Shown: positions 6,501-11,969, counted from the first letter of the stretch. The stretch: 12,659 bases of DNA from an uncultured Chloroflexota bacterium (GCA_903879975.1 CAIRNL010000434.1:1-12659); one strand, 5' to 3'. Notes: generated by a model not told the origin, from the letters alone. Translations and numbers: made by a program.

Positions 6501-9161
6501 GCCTTCGGCTTGAGCGGCACCAACGCCCACATCATCCTGGAGGCAGCGCCGTCAGCAGCTCCCCCCTCTGCCTCGATAGACAGGTCGCGCCCGTCCTTTC
6601 TGCTCCCGCTCTCGGCGCGTGATCCCGCAGCACTGCCGGCGCTGGCCGCACGCTACCTGGCAGCGCTGCAGACGGAACCGGACCTGGACGCGCTCTGCTA
6701 CACGGCTGCGGTGGGGCGCAACCACTTTGCCCAACGAGTCGCCTTGGTGGCGCCTGACCAGAAAACACTGGAAGGTCAGCTGGCAGCCCTGGCGCGCGCA
6801 GAGCAGGCGAGCGGGGTCGTGCAGGGCAGAGCGGGACACTATGCCCCGCGTCTGGCCATGCTCTTCAGCGGACAGGGTGCGCAGACGGCAGGCATGGGTC
6901 AGGAACTCTATGCGTCTGAACCGCTTTTTCGCAGCGCGATCGACCGTTGTGCGCAGCTGCTGGAGGGACAGAGCGAACGCCCGCTGCTCGAGATGCTCCA
7001 AGACCCTGCGGCGATAGACCAGACTGCGTGCACCCAGCCTGCCCTTTTTGCGTTGGAATATGCCCTGGCGACACTGTGGATGGCGTGGGGGATCCAGCCA
7101 GACCTGCTGCTCGGCCACAGTGTGGGGGAACTGGCGGCGGCGTGTGTGGCAGGAGTCTTCAGCCTGGAGGATGGGATCAAGCTGGTGGCTGCCCGCGGGC
7201 GGCTGATGGGGGAACTGCCGCAGGCCGGCATGATGGTTGCACTGCCGGTCAGTGAAGCACGGGCCCGCACAGCCATCGACGCCCTCTACACAGTCGGCCA
7301 GAGCAGCATTCCCCTGTTCAACGGCGATGCAGCCCGCACCGAGCTGGCGATTGCCGCCGTCAACGGACCCCAGAGCGTGGTGATTTCGGGCCGGCAGGCA
7401 GCTGTCCAGGCTGTGGTGCAGAAACTGGCAGCCGAAGGGGTCAAAGCCCAGCCGCTGAAGGTCTCGCATGCCTTTCATTCCCCGCTCATGGACGACATGC
7501 TGGATGCATTTGCCGCAGTCGCCCGTACGGTGGCCTACCACCCGCCAACATTGCCGCTGGTTTCCAATCTGACCGGCCGGCTGGCTGGAGATGAAATCGC
7601 CACGGCCGAGTACTGGGTGCGCCACGTGCGCGAGGCCGTGCGTTTTGCCGATGGGGTAGCTACGCTGCACGCACAGGGCATTGAGATCTTTCTAGAAATC
7701 GGTCCCCGCCCTGTGCTGCTGGGGATGTCCGGCCACTGCCTGGAGGCGCTGTCTGGCCGGACAGGCACTTTTTCCCTGCTGCCATCGCTGCGTCCGGGCG
7801 AGCCGGAAAGCCGTCAGATGCTCTCCAGCCTGGGCCAGCTCTATGTGCGGGGGAGTGCAGTCGACTGGGAGACCTTCACACCGCCTGCCAACCGGCAGCG
7901 TATTCTGCTGCCCACCTACCCCTTCCAACGCCAGCGCTACTGGCACGAATCCGCTGCACCCGCGAGCAGCGCCGCCGCAGAAGCAGCTGCCCCCACAGAC
8001 AAGGCCGACCAGGGTGTAAAGCTGCCGCCGGACGAACAAACCACCCCGCAATCGCAACAAGAGATACTCCACTCTCTGCAGCAGACCCTGGCGCGGATTC
8101 TCCGCCTGGAGAACACACAGCGGCTGGATGCGCAGCAGAGCCTGTTGGAGCTGGGACTCGACTCGTTGCTGGCATTCGAGGCGCGCAACCAGCTCTCCGC
8201 GCTGCTGGGCTGCGAACTGCCTGCCACGCTGCTCTACGACTACCCCACCCTCGAGAAATTGGCTGCCTATCTGAGCCCCATCGCCGGCTTTGCCGCCACT
8301 TCCTCAGCGGCCGGGGTGCAGCAGAAGCCGGCCCGCCCAGCCACACACCCAGCCACACACCTGGCGCACAGCCATAGCGCAGTCGTGGCACTGCAGCCGC
8401 ACGGGACAAAACCGCCCCTCTTCTGCCTGCCGCCCATCGCCGGCACCGTACAGCCTTACGCCCAGCTGGCTGCCCAGCTCGGCCCTGACCAGCCGGTCTA
8501 CGGCTTGCAGGCGGTTGGGGTGGAGAACGACCACACGCCGCTGACAGACCTGCGCGAGATAGCAGCCTACTTCATCGCTGCGCTGCAGTCTGTACAGCCA
8601 CAAGGACCCTACTACCTCTGCGGCTGGTCGTTCGGCATCTTTCCAGCCTTTGAAATGGCTCAGCAGCTTCACCAGCACGGCGAGCAGGTTGCGCTGCTGG
8701 CGGCACTCGACCAGGAAATGCTGGCCGGCAACAAGCTGGAACGGCTCTGGAACGGCACCCGTTTCCTGTTCACGACCGGCATCCCCAATCTCTGGCCCTA
8801 TCTGAGCGACGTCTTTCAATCGGCCGGCAAAACGCAGGCAGCGCCGCTCGCCCCGCAGCTGAACGCCCTGCGCACGGCAGTGGGGATGCGCCTCCTGCGC
8901 GTGATGACGGCCAACAGCCAGGCCCTGGCCGACTACCAGCCCCACGGCTATCCAGGCTCGCTGGTGCTCTTCCAGACGCGTGCCCTGCGCCAGCGCCTGC
9001 TGCAAGATCCCACAGCGGGATGGGGAAAGTACGTGCGCGGCGGCGTCAGGCGGCACGACATCCCGGGCCACCATATGAACCTGCTGCTGGCCCCACAGGT
9101 TGCCGGTGTGGCGGAAAAGATGCAACAGGTGCTGCACGAGCTGCATGCCAGCCACCCATGA
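432..9161 (+). CDS. Bimodular type I polyketide synthase, KS-AT-KR-ACP-KS-AT-ACP-TE
   Basis: This 2909-residue cytosolic megasynthase performs two malonyl extensions and chain release. Residues 1-33 are a charged N-terminal docking helix. Module 1: KS 34-455 (Cys203, His338, His378), AT 560-865 (Ser657, HAFH), a helical spacer and KR structural half about 950-1230, KR 1239-1420 (Lys1352, Ser1376, Tyr1389, Asn1393), ACP 1515-1589 (Ser1548). Module 2: KS 1618-2037 (Cys1789, His1924, His1962), AT 2140-2450 (Ser2230, HAFH), no reductive domain, ACP 2544-2619 (Ser2578), then TE 2648-2905 (Ser2733, Asp2760, His2881). No DH, ER or methyltransferase was found. The expected TE substrate is a 5-hydroxy-3-oxoacyl-ACP. 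The presence of a TE makes this the last PKS of the line. It overlaps the upstream PKS and lies 51 bases before an ADC-fold gene. Module assignment is firm; the product is inferred. Confidence 0.97.
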   Translation: MMAEHTAPELIDRMMRALNEASAQLEQYKRKATEPIAVVGMACRFPGAATPQAFWKLLQQGEDCVRDLPPARVSMDDYYDPVPATPGKSYVRAAALLDDIAGFDAAFFGLSPRESLFLDPQQRLLLEVSWEALEHAGLAPSTLKNSRTGIYVGVSPSQYHMVLDATQSTSTYATTGNAPPFASGRLSYVLGLQGPNLVIDTACSASLIGVHLACESLRSGSTDLALAGGVHLILSAIELVALSQLQALAPDGRCKTFDASADGFGDGEGCGMVVLKRLSDARAQGDPILAVIRGSATNHDGASSGLTVPSGAAQAALLRQALANGAVHAHTVGYVEAHGTGTKLGDPIEMNAIASVYCATPERQAPLWVGSAKTNIGHLQEAAGVAGLIKVILCMQHGEIAPHLHFHQPNPYIEWDRMAVAVPTARTPWPAGKKVAAVSAFGMGGSNAHVVLEEAPAPKALSTGQFERPCHLLALSARNAAALAALVQRYASHLQEQPGIGIGDLCYSAATGRNHFTHRLAFVTDSPEQLQEQLAAYSRRNRQQAGTPLGEQAEAQPHPKLAFLFTGQGAQVTGMGQELYATQPLFRQTLDRCAELLAGQMAAPLLQVLGYVPSAENDAAAIDRTENAQPALFALEYALATLWLSWGGKPDLLLGHSVGELAAACVAGIFSLEDGLKLAAARGRLMGALPPEGTMVALQASEARVQTAVAAWQTTHPQAAALSIAAVNGPTSVVLSGSSAAVMSVAAGLAAEGIKQQPLKVSHAFHSPLMAPMLQAFQEVAASIRYSPARMRIVSAVTGKIAGKELATPDYWVRHVVEPVRFADSVATLHKLGAQTFLEIGPKPVLLGMVGECLEALAGPAANTQPSSVFLPSLRSGQSEWQQMLASLGELYVQGVPIDWQGFDRGYPRQKVSLPTYPFQREVYWASSPPAASPPADMAQANSATLAGWLDTQNLHHLAATLAEQAGLAGAAEHAESVESRLLAALQELRRQQQLQAQLEPLFYSVDWIRQALPAPAAPSAAGRWLLLADRQGVGDALAALLAAHGEQVHCVYAGLDPAHIDEVLAQLAMPDTHPWRGTIHLWSLDTSDSPADAESLQALQQRNLGCVLRIVQHLAAEQETNSTAGRLWLVTQGAQQIAETEPVSFAQSPLWGMGKVVALEHPELFGGLVDLEPGAVPSASAQVLLQEIGQTWQHSAPGEPRETQLAWRQGERYAARLIRSCAESLRPVARPAIAPGATYLVTGGLGALGLQVAEWLAGQGATHLLLTGRRGVTTKAQRAVVERLAAGGVEVRIAQLDVADPVAMQQLFAELKAASDAGRPLKGVMHVAGVLDDGILLNQSWARFEGVLSAKVQGSWLLHTLTQGMALDFMLFFSSVASLLGNPGQAAYAAGNAFLDGLARSRHQQGLPGLSLNWGAWDGEEERDGGMATRVAAGTGRRMLDAAQFMSPQLALLALEQLLGRSGQYGIARIDWSRLNSSSATPFLANFVLSESRSEPALSWQQQLAALPPSRRLDHLQRSLQQMVGSILGMAEPPSIASGFTDLGMDSLMALELRRALEHACACKLPTTLVFEHPSIAALTEYLLAEILALSTAEASRPAPQQTRNPAEPSAAINPAEPIAVISMACRFPGADSPEAFWEILCSMHDRVRDIPPERWDVDAFYDPQRPKAGKMYTRAGAFLDQVDHFDPLFFGISPREAATIDPQHRLLLEVSWEVLERSGLAQHTLVDSHTGVFVGIGESDYALAAGLHDLSRLEPHQATGVGHSIAAGRLAYTLGVQGPVLAVDTACSSALVALHLACQSLRSRECDLALAGAVSLMLAPTAYVALSQMQALSPDGRCKTFDETADGYGRGEGGAMVLLKRLADAEADGDTVLAVIRGSAVNHDGPSSGLTVPNKRAQEKLLAAALSHAHVAAADIGYIEAHGTGTPLGDPIELRAIDAVFGQPRPHPLYVGSVKTHIGHLEAAAGIAGFVKTVLALQHGQIPPHLHLTRPTPHLDWEQMAVRVPTTLRAWPSERRVAGVSAFGLSGTNAHIILEAAPSAAPPSASIDRSRPSFLLPLSARDPAALPALAARYLAALQTEPDLDALCYTAAVGRNHFAQRVALVAPDQKTLEGQLAALARAEQASGVVQGRAGHYAPRLAMLFSGQGAQTAGMGQELYASEPLFRSAIDRCAQLLEGQSERPLLEMLQDPAAIDQTACTQPALFALEYALATLWMAWGIQPDLLLGHSVGELAAACVAGVFSLEDGIKLVAARGRLMGELPQAGMMVALPVSEARARTAIDALYTVGQSSIPLFNGDAARTELAIAAVNGPQSVVISGRQAAVQAVVQKLAAEGVKAQPLKVSHAFHSPLMDDMLDAFAAVARTVAYHPPTLPLVSNLTGRLAGDEIATAEYWVRHVREAVRFADGVATLHAQGIEIFLEIGPRPVLLGMSGHCLEALSGRTGTFSLLPSLRPGEPESRQMLSSLGQLYVRGSAVDWETFTPPANRQRILLPTYPFQRQRYWHESAAPASSAAAEAAAPTDKADQGVKLPPDEQTTPQSQQEILHSLQQTLARILRLENTQRLDAQQSLLELGLDSLLAFEARNQLSALLGCELPATLLYDYPTLEKLAAYLSPIAGFAATSSAAGVQQKPARPATHPATHLAHSHSAVVALQPHGTKPPLFCLPPIAGTVQPYAQLAAQLGPDQPVYGLQAVGVENDHTPLTDLREIAAYFIAALQSVQPQGPYYLCGWSFGIFPAFEMAQQLHQHGEQVALLAALDQEMLAGNKLERLWNGTRFLFTTGIPNLWPYLSDVFQSAGKTQAAPLAPQLNALRTAVGMRLLRVMTANSQALADYQPHGYPGSLVLFQTRALRQRLLQDPTAGWGKYVRGGVRRHDIPGHHMNLLLAPQVAGVAEKMQQVLHELHASHP
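531..1796 (+). other. Ketosynthase domain, module 1
   Basis: Residues 34-455. It opens with EPIAVVGMACRFPG and ends with GGSNAHVVLEEA. The catalytic triad is intact: Cys203 in DTACSAS, His338 in EAHGTGT and His378 in KTNIGH, so it should condense. Small departures from the usual motifs are DTACSAS instead of DTACSSS, GDGEG where GRGEG is common, and HLQEAAG instead of HLEAAAG. Confidence 0.95.
2109..3026 (+). other. Malonyl-CoA acyltransferase domain, module 1
   Basis: Residues 560-865. It opens at KLAFLFTGQGAQ and has the nucleophile Ser657 in GHSVGE. The substrate motif at 763-766 is HAFH. GHSVG with HAFH is the malonyl-CoA signature (methylmalonyl ATs have GHSQG and YASH), so no methyl branch is expected here. 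The post-AT linker LPTYPFQREVYW follows. Confidence 0.93.
4146..4691 (+). other. Ketoreductase domain, module 1, B-type
   Basis: Residues 1239-1420. The NADPH-binding loop is TGGLGALG (1243-1250). Catalytic residues are Lys1352, Ser1376, Tyr1389 and Asn1393, so the domain should be active. LDD at 1332-1334, Pro1384 five residues before Tyr and no Trp eight residues before Tyr are B-type signs (D-configured beta-hydroxyl). The catalytically silent structural half precedes it, beginning near FYSVDWI. No DH domain lies between AT and KR, so the hydroxyl should be kept. Confidence 0.92.
4974..5198 (+). other. Acyl carrier protein domain, module 1
   Basis: Residues 1515-1589, with phosphopantetheine attachment Ser1548 in GMDSLMALELR. 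It is close in sequence to the ACP at the end of the upstream PKS (both have SLMA.ELRR.LE). A short Pro/Ala-rich linker leads to the next KS. Confidence 0.94.
5247..5287 (+). repeat. 27-base-period direct repeat in the ACP-KS linker
   Basis: AACCCAGCCGAGCC occurs at 5247-5260 and again at 5274-5287, in frame, encoding NPAEP twice. It lies in the flexible linker between the module 1 ACP and the module 2 KS, and the second copy runs into the start of the KS. It is probably a small in-frame duplication. Confidence 0.6.
5283..6542 (+). other. Ketosynthase domain, module 2
   Basis: Residues 1618-2037. It opens with EPIAVISMACRFPG and ends with SGTNAHIILEAA. Active-site residues are Cys1789 in DTACSSA, His1924 in EAHGTGT and His1962 in KTHIGH. 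The Asn usually found in KTNIGH is His1959 here. The essential Cys-His-His set is intact, so activity is expected. Confidence 0.95.
6849..7781 (+). other. Malonyl-CoA acyltransferase domain, module 2
   Basis: Residues 2140-2450. Nucleophile Ser2230 is in GHSVGE, and HAFH at 2346-2349 indicates malonyl-CoA. It is strikingly similar to the module 1 AT over the active-site region. It differs by a longer loop (around YTVGQSSIPLFNGDAART) and a shorter segment after the first helices. Confidence 0.93.
8061..8288 (+). other. Acyl carrier protein domain, module 2
   Basis: Residues 2544-2619, with attachment Ser2578 in GLDSLLAFEAR. It follows the AT directly after an Ala/Pro/Gln-rich linker of about 80 residues with no reductive domain. 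It differs from the other two ACPs in the window (SLLAFEARNQL rather than SLMA.ELRR), so it was not a simple copy of them. Confidence 0.94.
8337..8360 (+). repeat. Two tandem 12-base repeats in the ACP-TE linker
   Basis: CCAGCCACACAC is repeated twice back to back, giving PATHPATH in the flexible linker just before the thioesterase. It is a slippage-type repeat with no evident function beyond linker length. Confidence 0.65.
8373..9146 (+). other. Thioesterase domain (chain release)
   Basis: Residues 2648-2905, alpha/beta-hydrolase type I TE. The oxyanion region is FCLPPIAGT. The nucleophile is Ser2733 in GWSFG, Asp2760 lies exactly 27 residues later as in surfactin-type TEs, and the His is probably His2881 in PGHHMNLL. 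All triad members are present. Whether it hydrolyses or lactonises cannot be read from sequence. Confidence 0.92.
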
Positions 9162-9200
9162 ACCCCTTTCAGCGAACGTTTGAAGTTGATTTCAGTGAAG

Positions 9201-9207
9201 TAAGGAG
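9201..9207 (+). promoter_or_regulatory. Strong ribosome binding site for the ADC-fold gene
   Basis: TAAGGAG lies 5 bases before ATG 9213, the best Shine-Dalgarno match in the window. It fixes this start and suggests the gene is translated independently of the PKS stop 51 bases upstream. Confidence 0.8.
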
Positions 9208-9212
9208 CTTTT

Positions 9213-10049
9213 ATGTCGTACGAATTCCTGCCTGACCGCATGTACCTGATGCCCACCCACTTCGGACCTGCGCTGGGGCCGCGCCAGAACCCGGAGGGAG
9301 GGCGGTTCTCCTTCCAGGACAACCCAAAGTCGACGACCTATGTGGTCAACTTTCTCAGCGATGCCCGGCAGCTGGAGACAATGCTGCCCCCTGGCTTCGA
9401 GCTGGCCGGCGAACCGGTGGTGACCGTCTCGCTCACCTACATGACCGAGATCGGCTGGCTGGCGGGACGAGGCTACGCCATGCTCGGGCTGACCATCCCC
9501 GCCACCTTCCGCGGCCAACAGGACACGGCCACAGGCGACTTCATGACCGTCCTCTGGGAGAACATGGCAGATCCCATCATCACCGGGCGCGAAGAGCTGG
9601 GCTTCTCCAAGATCTACTGTTCATTGCCTGACCCAGTGGTCTATCAGGGCAGAACTCACTGCACCGCCAACTGGGAGGGCTACAAGTTCATGGACCTGAC
9701 GGTGGAGAACCTGCGTCCCCTGGCCCCGGCGGAGATCGGCGCCATACTGGGAGGCAGACGCAGCGCCGGCTACCTGCACTACAAATACATGCCGCGCACC
9801 GGGGAGTGGGGTGTGGCCGACGCCGCCTACGTCACCCTCTCGCCCAGCGGGGCCTCCCACCAGAAGCCGGAGGGAGTCTGGGCAGGGGAAGGGAGCGTGC
9901 ACTTCCATGCAGCACGCTGGGAGGATATGCCGACGCAGTGCCGCATCGTCAACGCCTTTCATGCCTTGCCCGTGCTCGAGCCACGCGGCGCCTTGATGAT
10001 GAAAGCGGTAGGCGGCGCCGACATGTATAGCCAGCGTATTCTGCGTTGA
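9213..10049 (+). CDS. Acetoacetate decarboxylase (ADC)-superfamily enzyme
   Basis: This 278-residue soluble protein is recognised by GREELGFSK (125-133) and the overall ADC pattern: an N-terminal strand region with MLPPGFEL, then IPATF, then the Lys segment. Aligned by eye to Clostridium acetobutylicum ADC (GRELSAYPKK), Lys133 matches the Schiff-base Lys115. Lys116, which tunes its pKa, is Ile134. The position of Glu76 appears to be Met90, and Arg29 seems not conserved. Schiff-base chemistry on a ketone is therefore likely, but plain acetoacetate decarboxylation is doubtful; known relatives include aldolase-dehydratases. Its place directly after a PKS that ends in a non-reducing module and TE suggests a beta-keto acid or related diketide-like substrate (inference). 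The start is set by a strong ribosome site. The stop TGA (10047-10049) precedes the next gene's start by 17 bases. Confidence 0.85.
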   Translation: MSYEFLPDRMYLMPTHFGPALGPRQNPEGGRFSFQDNPKSTTYVVNFLSDARQLETMLPPGFELAGEPVVTVSLTYMTEIGWLAGRGYAMLGLTIPATFRGQQDTATGDFMTVLWENMADPIITGREELGFSKIYCSLPDPVVYQGRTHCTANWEGYKFMDLTVENLRPLAPAEIGAILGGRRSAGYLHYKYMPRTGEWGVADAAYVTLSPSGASHQKPEGVWAGEGSVHFHAARWEDMPTQCRIVNAFHALPVLEPRGALMMKAVGGADMYSQRILR

Positions 10050-10054
10050 CAGGC

Positions 10055-10061
10055 AAAGGGG
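10055..10061 (+). promoter_or_regulatory. Ribosome binding site deciding the reductase start
   Basis: AAAGGGG lies 5 bases before ATG 10067. It favours this ATG over an in-frame TTG at 10046 that overlaps the previous stop codon. Confidence 0.6.
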
Positions 10062-10066
10062 CAGCT

Positions 10067-10564
10067 ATGAACCCGGAACAAATCCGTCAGGCTGAAAAAG
10101 CTTTCTATCGACAGCTCAACCAGATTGTCGAGCCGCTCGTTCTGGCAGGGATTGGGGGGCCTCAGCTCTTTCCGGTGGGTCTGATCCTGCTCGAAACGCG
10201 CGGCCGGTTGTCCGGACGTTTCTATCGTACGCCCGTCGTTGCCCTGCGCTGGGGCGAACTCTTCTTTGTAAGCACCGTGCGCACCCAGTCGCAGTGGGTG
10301 CAAAATCTGGCCGCCCACCCGGAGATTGACTGCTGGGTCAACGGCAGGCAGCGGCAGGCAACCGCCTATGTGTTCAGCCCAGAAGTGGCCCCCTCTGCGT
10401 TGGCAACCCTGCCAGATCCGCTCCAGCGCATCGCACCCGGGCTACGCCTGTACAGCGACCTGGCACGCGTCAGCATCGCCGTGCTCGATCTCTCTGGGCC
10501 GTTCGGCAGGGCTGAAGAGGCAGCCCAGACACCTGCAGGAACAGCCCATCTGCCCCCAGCGTGA
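10067..10564 (+). CDS. Deazaflavin (F420)-dependent nitroreductase/quinone reductase family protein
   Basis: This 165-residue protein has the split-barrel FDOR/Ddn-like pattern. An N-terminal helix is followed by LLETRGRLSGRFYRTPV (41-57), the family's GRxSG...R.P.V signature, then a strand with ELFFVST, SQWVQNLAAHP (75-85) and a final strand with WVNGRQRQATAYVF. Characterised members bind F420 and reduce quinones, nitro compounds or enones; others in the superfamily bind FAD, heme or fatty acids. The cofactor is therefore not certain. The length fits the family. It follows the ADC-fold gene closely and probably shares its transcript, so a reductive tailoring step on the polyketide is plausible but unproven. 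The C-terminal Ala/Pro-rich tail has no recognised function. Confidence 0.8.
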   Translation: MNPEQIRQAEKAFYRQLNQIVEPLVLAGIGGPQLFPVGLILLETRGRLSGRFYRTPVVALRWGELFFVSTVRTQSQWVQNLAAHPEIDCWVNGRQRQATAYVFSPEVAPSALATLPDPLQRIAPGLRLYSDLARVSIAVLDLSGPFGRAEEAAQTPAGTAHLPPA

Positions 10565-10618
10565 ACCAGTGTTGGGCAAGCCATCGAGGCTGCAACGCAT
10601 ATCAAATCGTTCGTAAAA

Positions 10619-10624
10619 AAGGAG
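10619..10624 (+). promoter_or_regulatory. Ribosome binding site favouring GTG start of the lipase
   Basis: AAGGAG lies 7 bases before GTG 10632 and 13 before ATG 10638. Spacing favours the GTG. The 67-base gap before the lipase gene shows no hairpin or T-run that would end transcription, and no convincing promoter. Confidence 0.65.
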
Positions 10625-10631
10625 AATCGTT

Positions 10632-11969
10632 GTGAACATGCCGGATCGAATCAGGAGTGGGTTCAACTTTGACGAAGCGCTGGAGATGACAGATCTCTGC
10701 CGTCTGGTCTACAAGGTCTTCGACGAGACTGCATCGACCGACTCCGAGGCGCTCTTCAACGCCTTGTACAGCGGGGAGTGGCGTTACGTGCACGCCATCA
10801 GCGACTACGACACCGACGGCCGCTGCATGATTTTGCAGAGAGGGCAACGCAACCAGTTTGTCATCGTCTTCCGTGGCTCGATTGTCACAGGCGGTGGGAT
10901 CGAGCTGACCAACCTGGCTGCCGGGCTGGAAGACCGCATGGTCGAATACGAGAAACTGCGCGGGGAGCCGATCCACCCCCCGCGCGATACCCGCGTGCAC
11001 CAGGGCTATCTGAACACCTTCAACGGCTTCAAGGACGAGCTGGTCTTCTTCTTCGAGACGCTGGTCGGGTCACAGCTGGAGCAGAGCCTGATGGCCGGTC
11101 TGGTCGAGTCGGACGACAACGAGACCGCCTCGCGCATCGCAGCACTGGGTGCCGGGCTGGGGGTCAAATATGGCCGTGAGGTCGGCAAGAAGATCGCCCA
11201 GCAGATCACCGAGGTGGTGGGACAGATCAAGCAGGGCGAGATCGGCCTTTCTGCGGTCTCTCTGGACAAACTGGTGGCCAAGAATGTTCGTTTCCAAGAG
11301 GTGCTGATGGGGCAGAGTGAAACCCAGCGTTCAGACCCGAAGAATGACCGGCTGGAGGTCTATGTCACCGGCCACAGCCTGGGAGGAGCGCTGTCGACGT
11401 TGTGCGTGCTCTATCTCAAACGCTACTTCGACTCGCAGTCTGACTGGCCGGCCTATGCGCTCAAAAAGTACAGCATCGGCAGCCCCCGTGTGGGCAACAA
11501 ATCCTTTGTCGAATACTACAACAGTCTTCTGGGCGGCTTCAGCCAGCGCATCCAGAACCTGGCAGACCCGGTTCCATACGGGCCGCGCGACCCAGTGCCG
11601 CCCAGCGCGCTGCCCGCACTGCTGGTGCCGGGGGTCGACCACATCCGCAACGGGGACGAGTTCTACGCCTTCTTCCAGCATGTTGGGGAGACCTATACGA
11701 TCTTTGGGACAGGGCACCAGACCCTGGACCTGGACTTCGGCGGGCCGTTCAAAATCAGTATCCCCATCCCCTTCCCGCACGGGCCGGACGGCTACAAGGA
11801 CATGCTGATCGAGGCTCACGAGGCCCAGCAGCGCATGCTCAAACCTTTCCAGGGACTCACGACTTCGCTCTTTGCCAACCAGGAACAGCAGCTGACCGAC
11901 CTGCAAAAGCAGCTGGCTGCGCTGCAAGCCGCGGTCAAGGAGCTGACGGCAGGCAAAGCCCAATCATGA
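10632..11969 (+). CDS. Class 3 lipase-family alpha/beta hydrolase
   Basis: This 445-residue serine hydrolase is of the lipase_3 (fungal/plant acyl-hydrolase) type. The family pattern runs in order: FRGS (80-83, oxyanion region), VHQGY (122-126), the nucleophile Ser249 in GHSLGG, SIGSPRVGN, Asp312 in NLADPVPYG, and His383 in HGPDGYKDM. The last matches the H.....Y arrangement of plant class 3 lipases. Between VHQGY and GHSLGG there are about 120 residues, far more than the usual 45-60. The extra part (about 150-235) is helical, Gly/Lys/Gln-rich and charged. The last 34 residues form a probable coiled coil (QLTDLQKQLAALQAAVKEL). No signal peptide is seen, so it is probably cytoplasmic. A role in ester hydrolysis or acyl transfer on the polyketide or a membrane lipid is inference. 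GTG start chosen from the ribosome site. Confidence 0.9.
   Translation: MNMPDRIRSGFNFDEALEMTDLCRLVYKVFDETASTDSEALFNALYSGEWRYVHAISDYDTDGRCMILQRGQRNQFVIVFRGSIVTGGGIELTNLAAGLEDRMVEYEKLRGEPIHPPRDTRVHQGYLNTFNGFKDELVFFFETLVGSQLEQSLMAGLVESDDNETASRIAALGAGLGVKYGREVGKKIAQQITEVVGQIKQGEIGLSAVSLDKLVAKNVRFQEVLMGQSETQRSDPKNDRLEVYVTGHSLGGALSTLCVLYLKRYFDSQSDWPAYALKKYSIGSPRVGNKSFVEYYNSLLGGFSQRIQNLADPVPYGPRDPVPPSALPALLVPGVDHIRNGDEFYAFFQHVGETYTIFGTGHQTLDLDFGGPFKISIPIPFPHGPDGYKDMLIEAHEAQQRMLKPFQGLTTSLFANQEQQLTDLQKQLAALQAAVKELTAGKAQS

Noticed and set aside
6552..7670. 372-residue open frame on the - strand opposite the module 2 AT
   Set aside because: It is antisense to a clearly coding AT domain and mirrors the antisense frame over module 1, because both arise from the same conserved codons.
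9158..9235. 25-codon frame whose ATG overlaps the PKS stop (ATGA)
   Set aside because: It has no Shine-Dalgarno site of its own, runs into the start of the ADC-fold gene in another frame and shows no motif; probably chance.
10046..10066. TTG start at 10046 for the reductase, overlapping the ADC-fold stop
   Set aside because: ATG 10067 has AAAGGGG at good spacing and gives a family-typical N-terminus; the seven extra residues look non-coding.
10565..10631. Possible terminator or promoter in the 67-base gap before the lipase
   Set aside because: There is no stem-loop with a T-run. The A-run at 10615-10620 is part of the ribosome binding region, and no -35/-10 pair with acceptable spacing was found.
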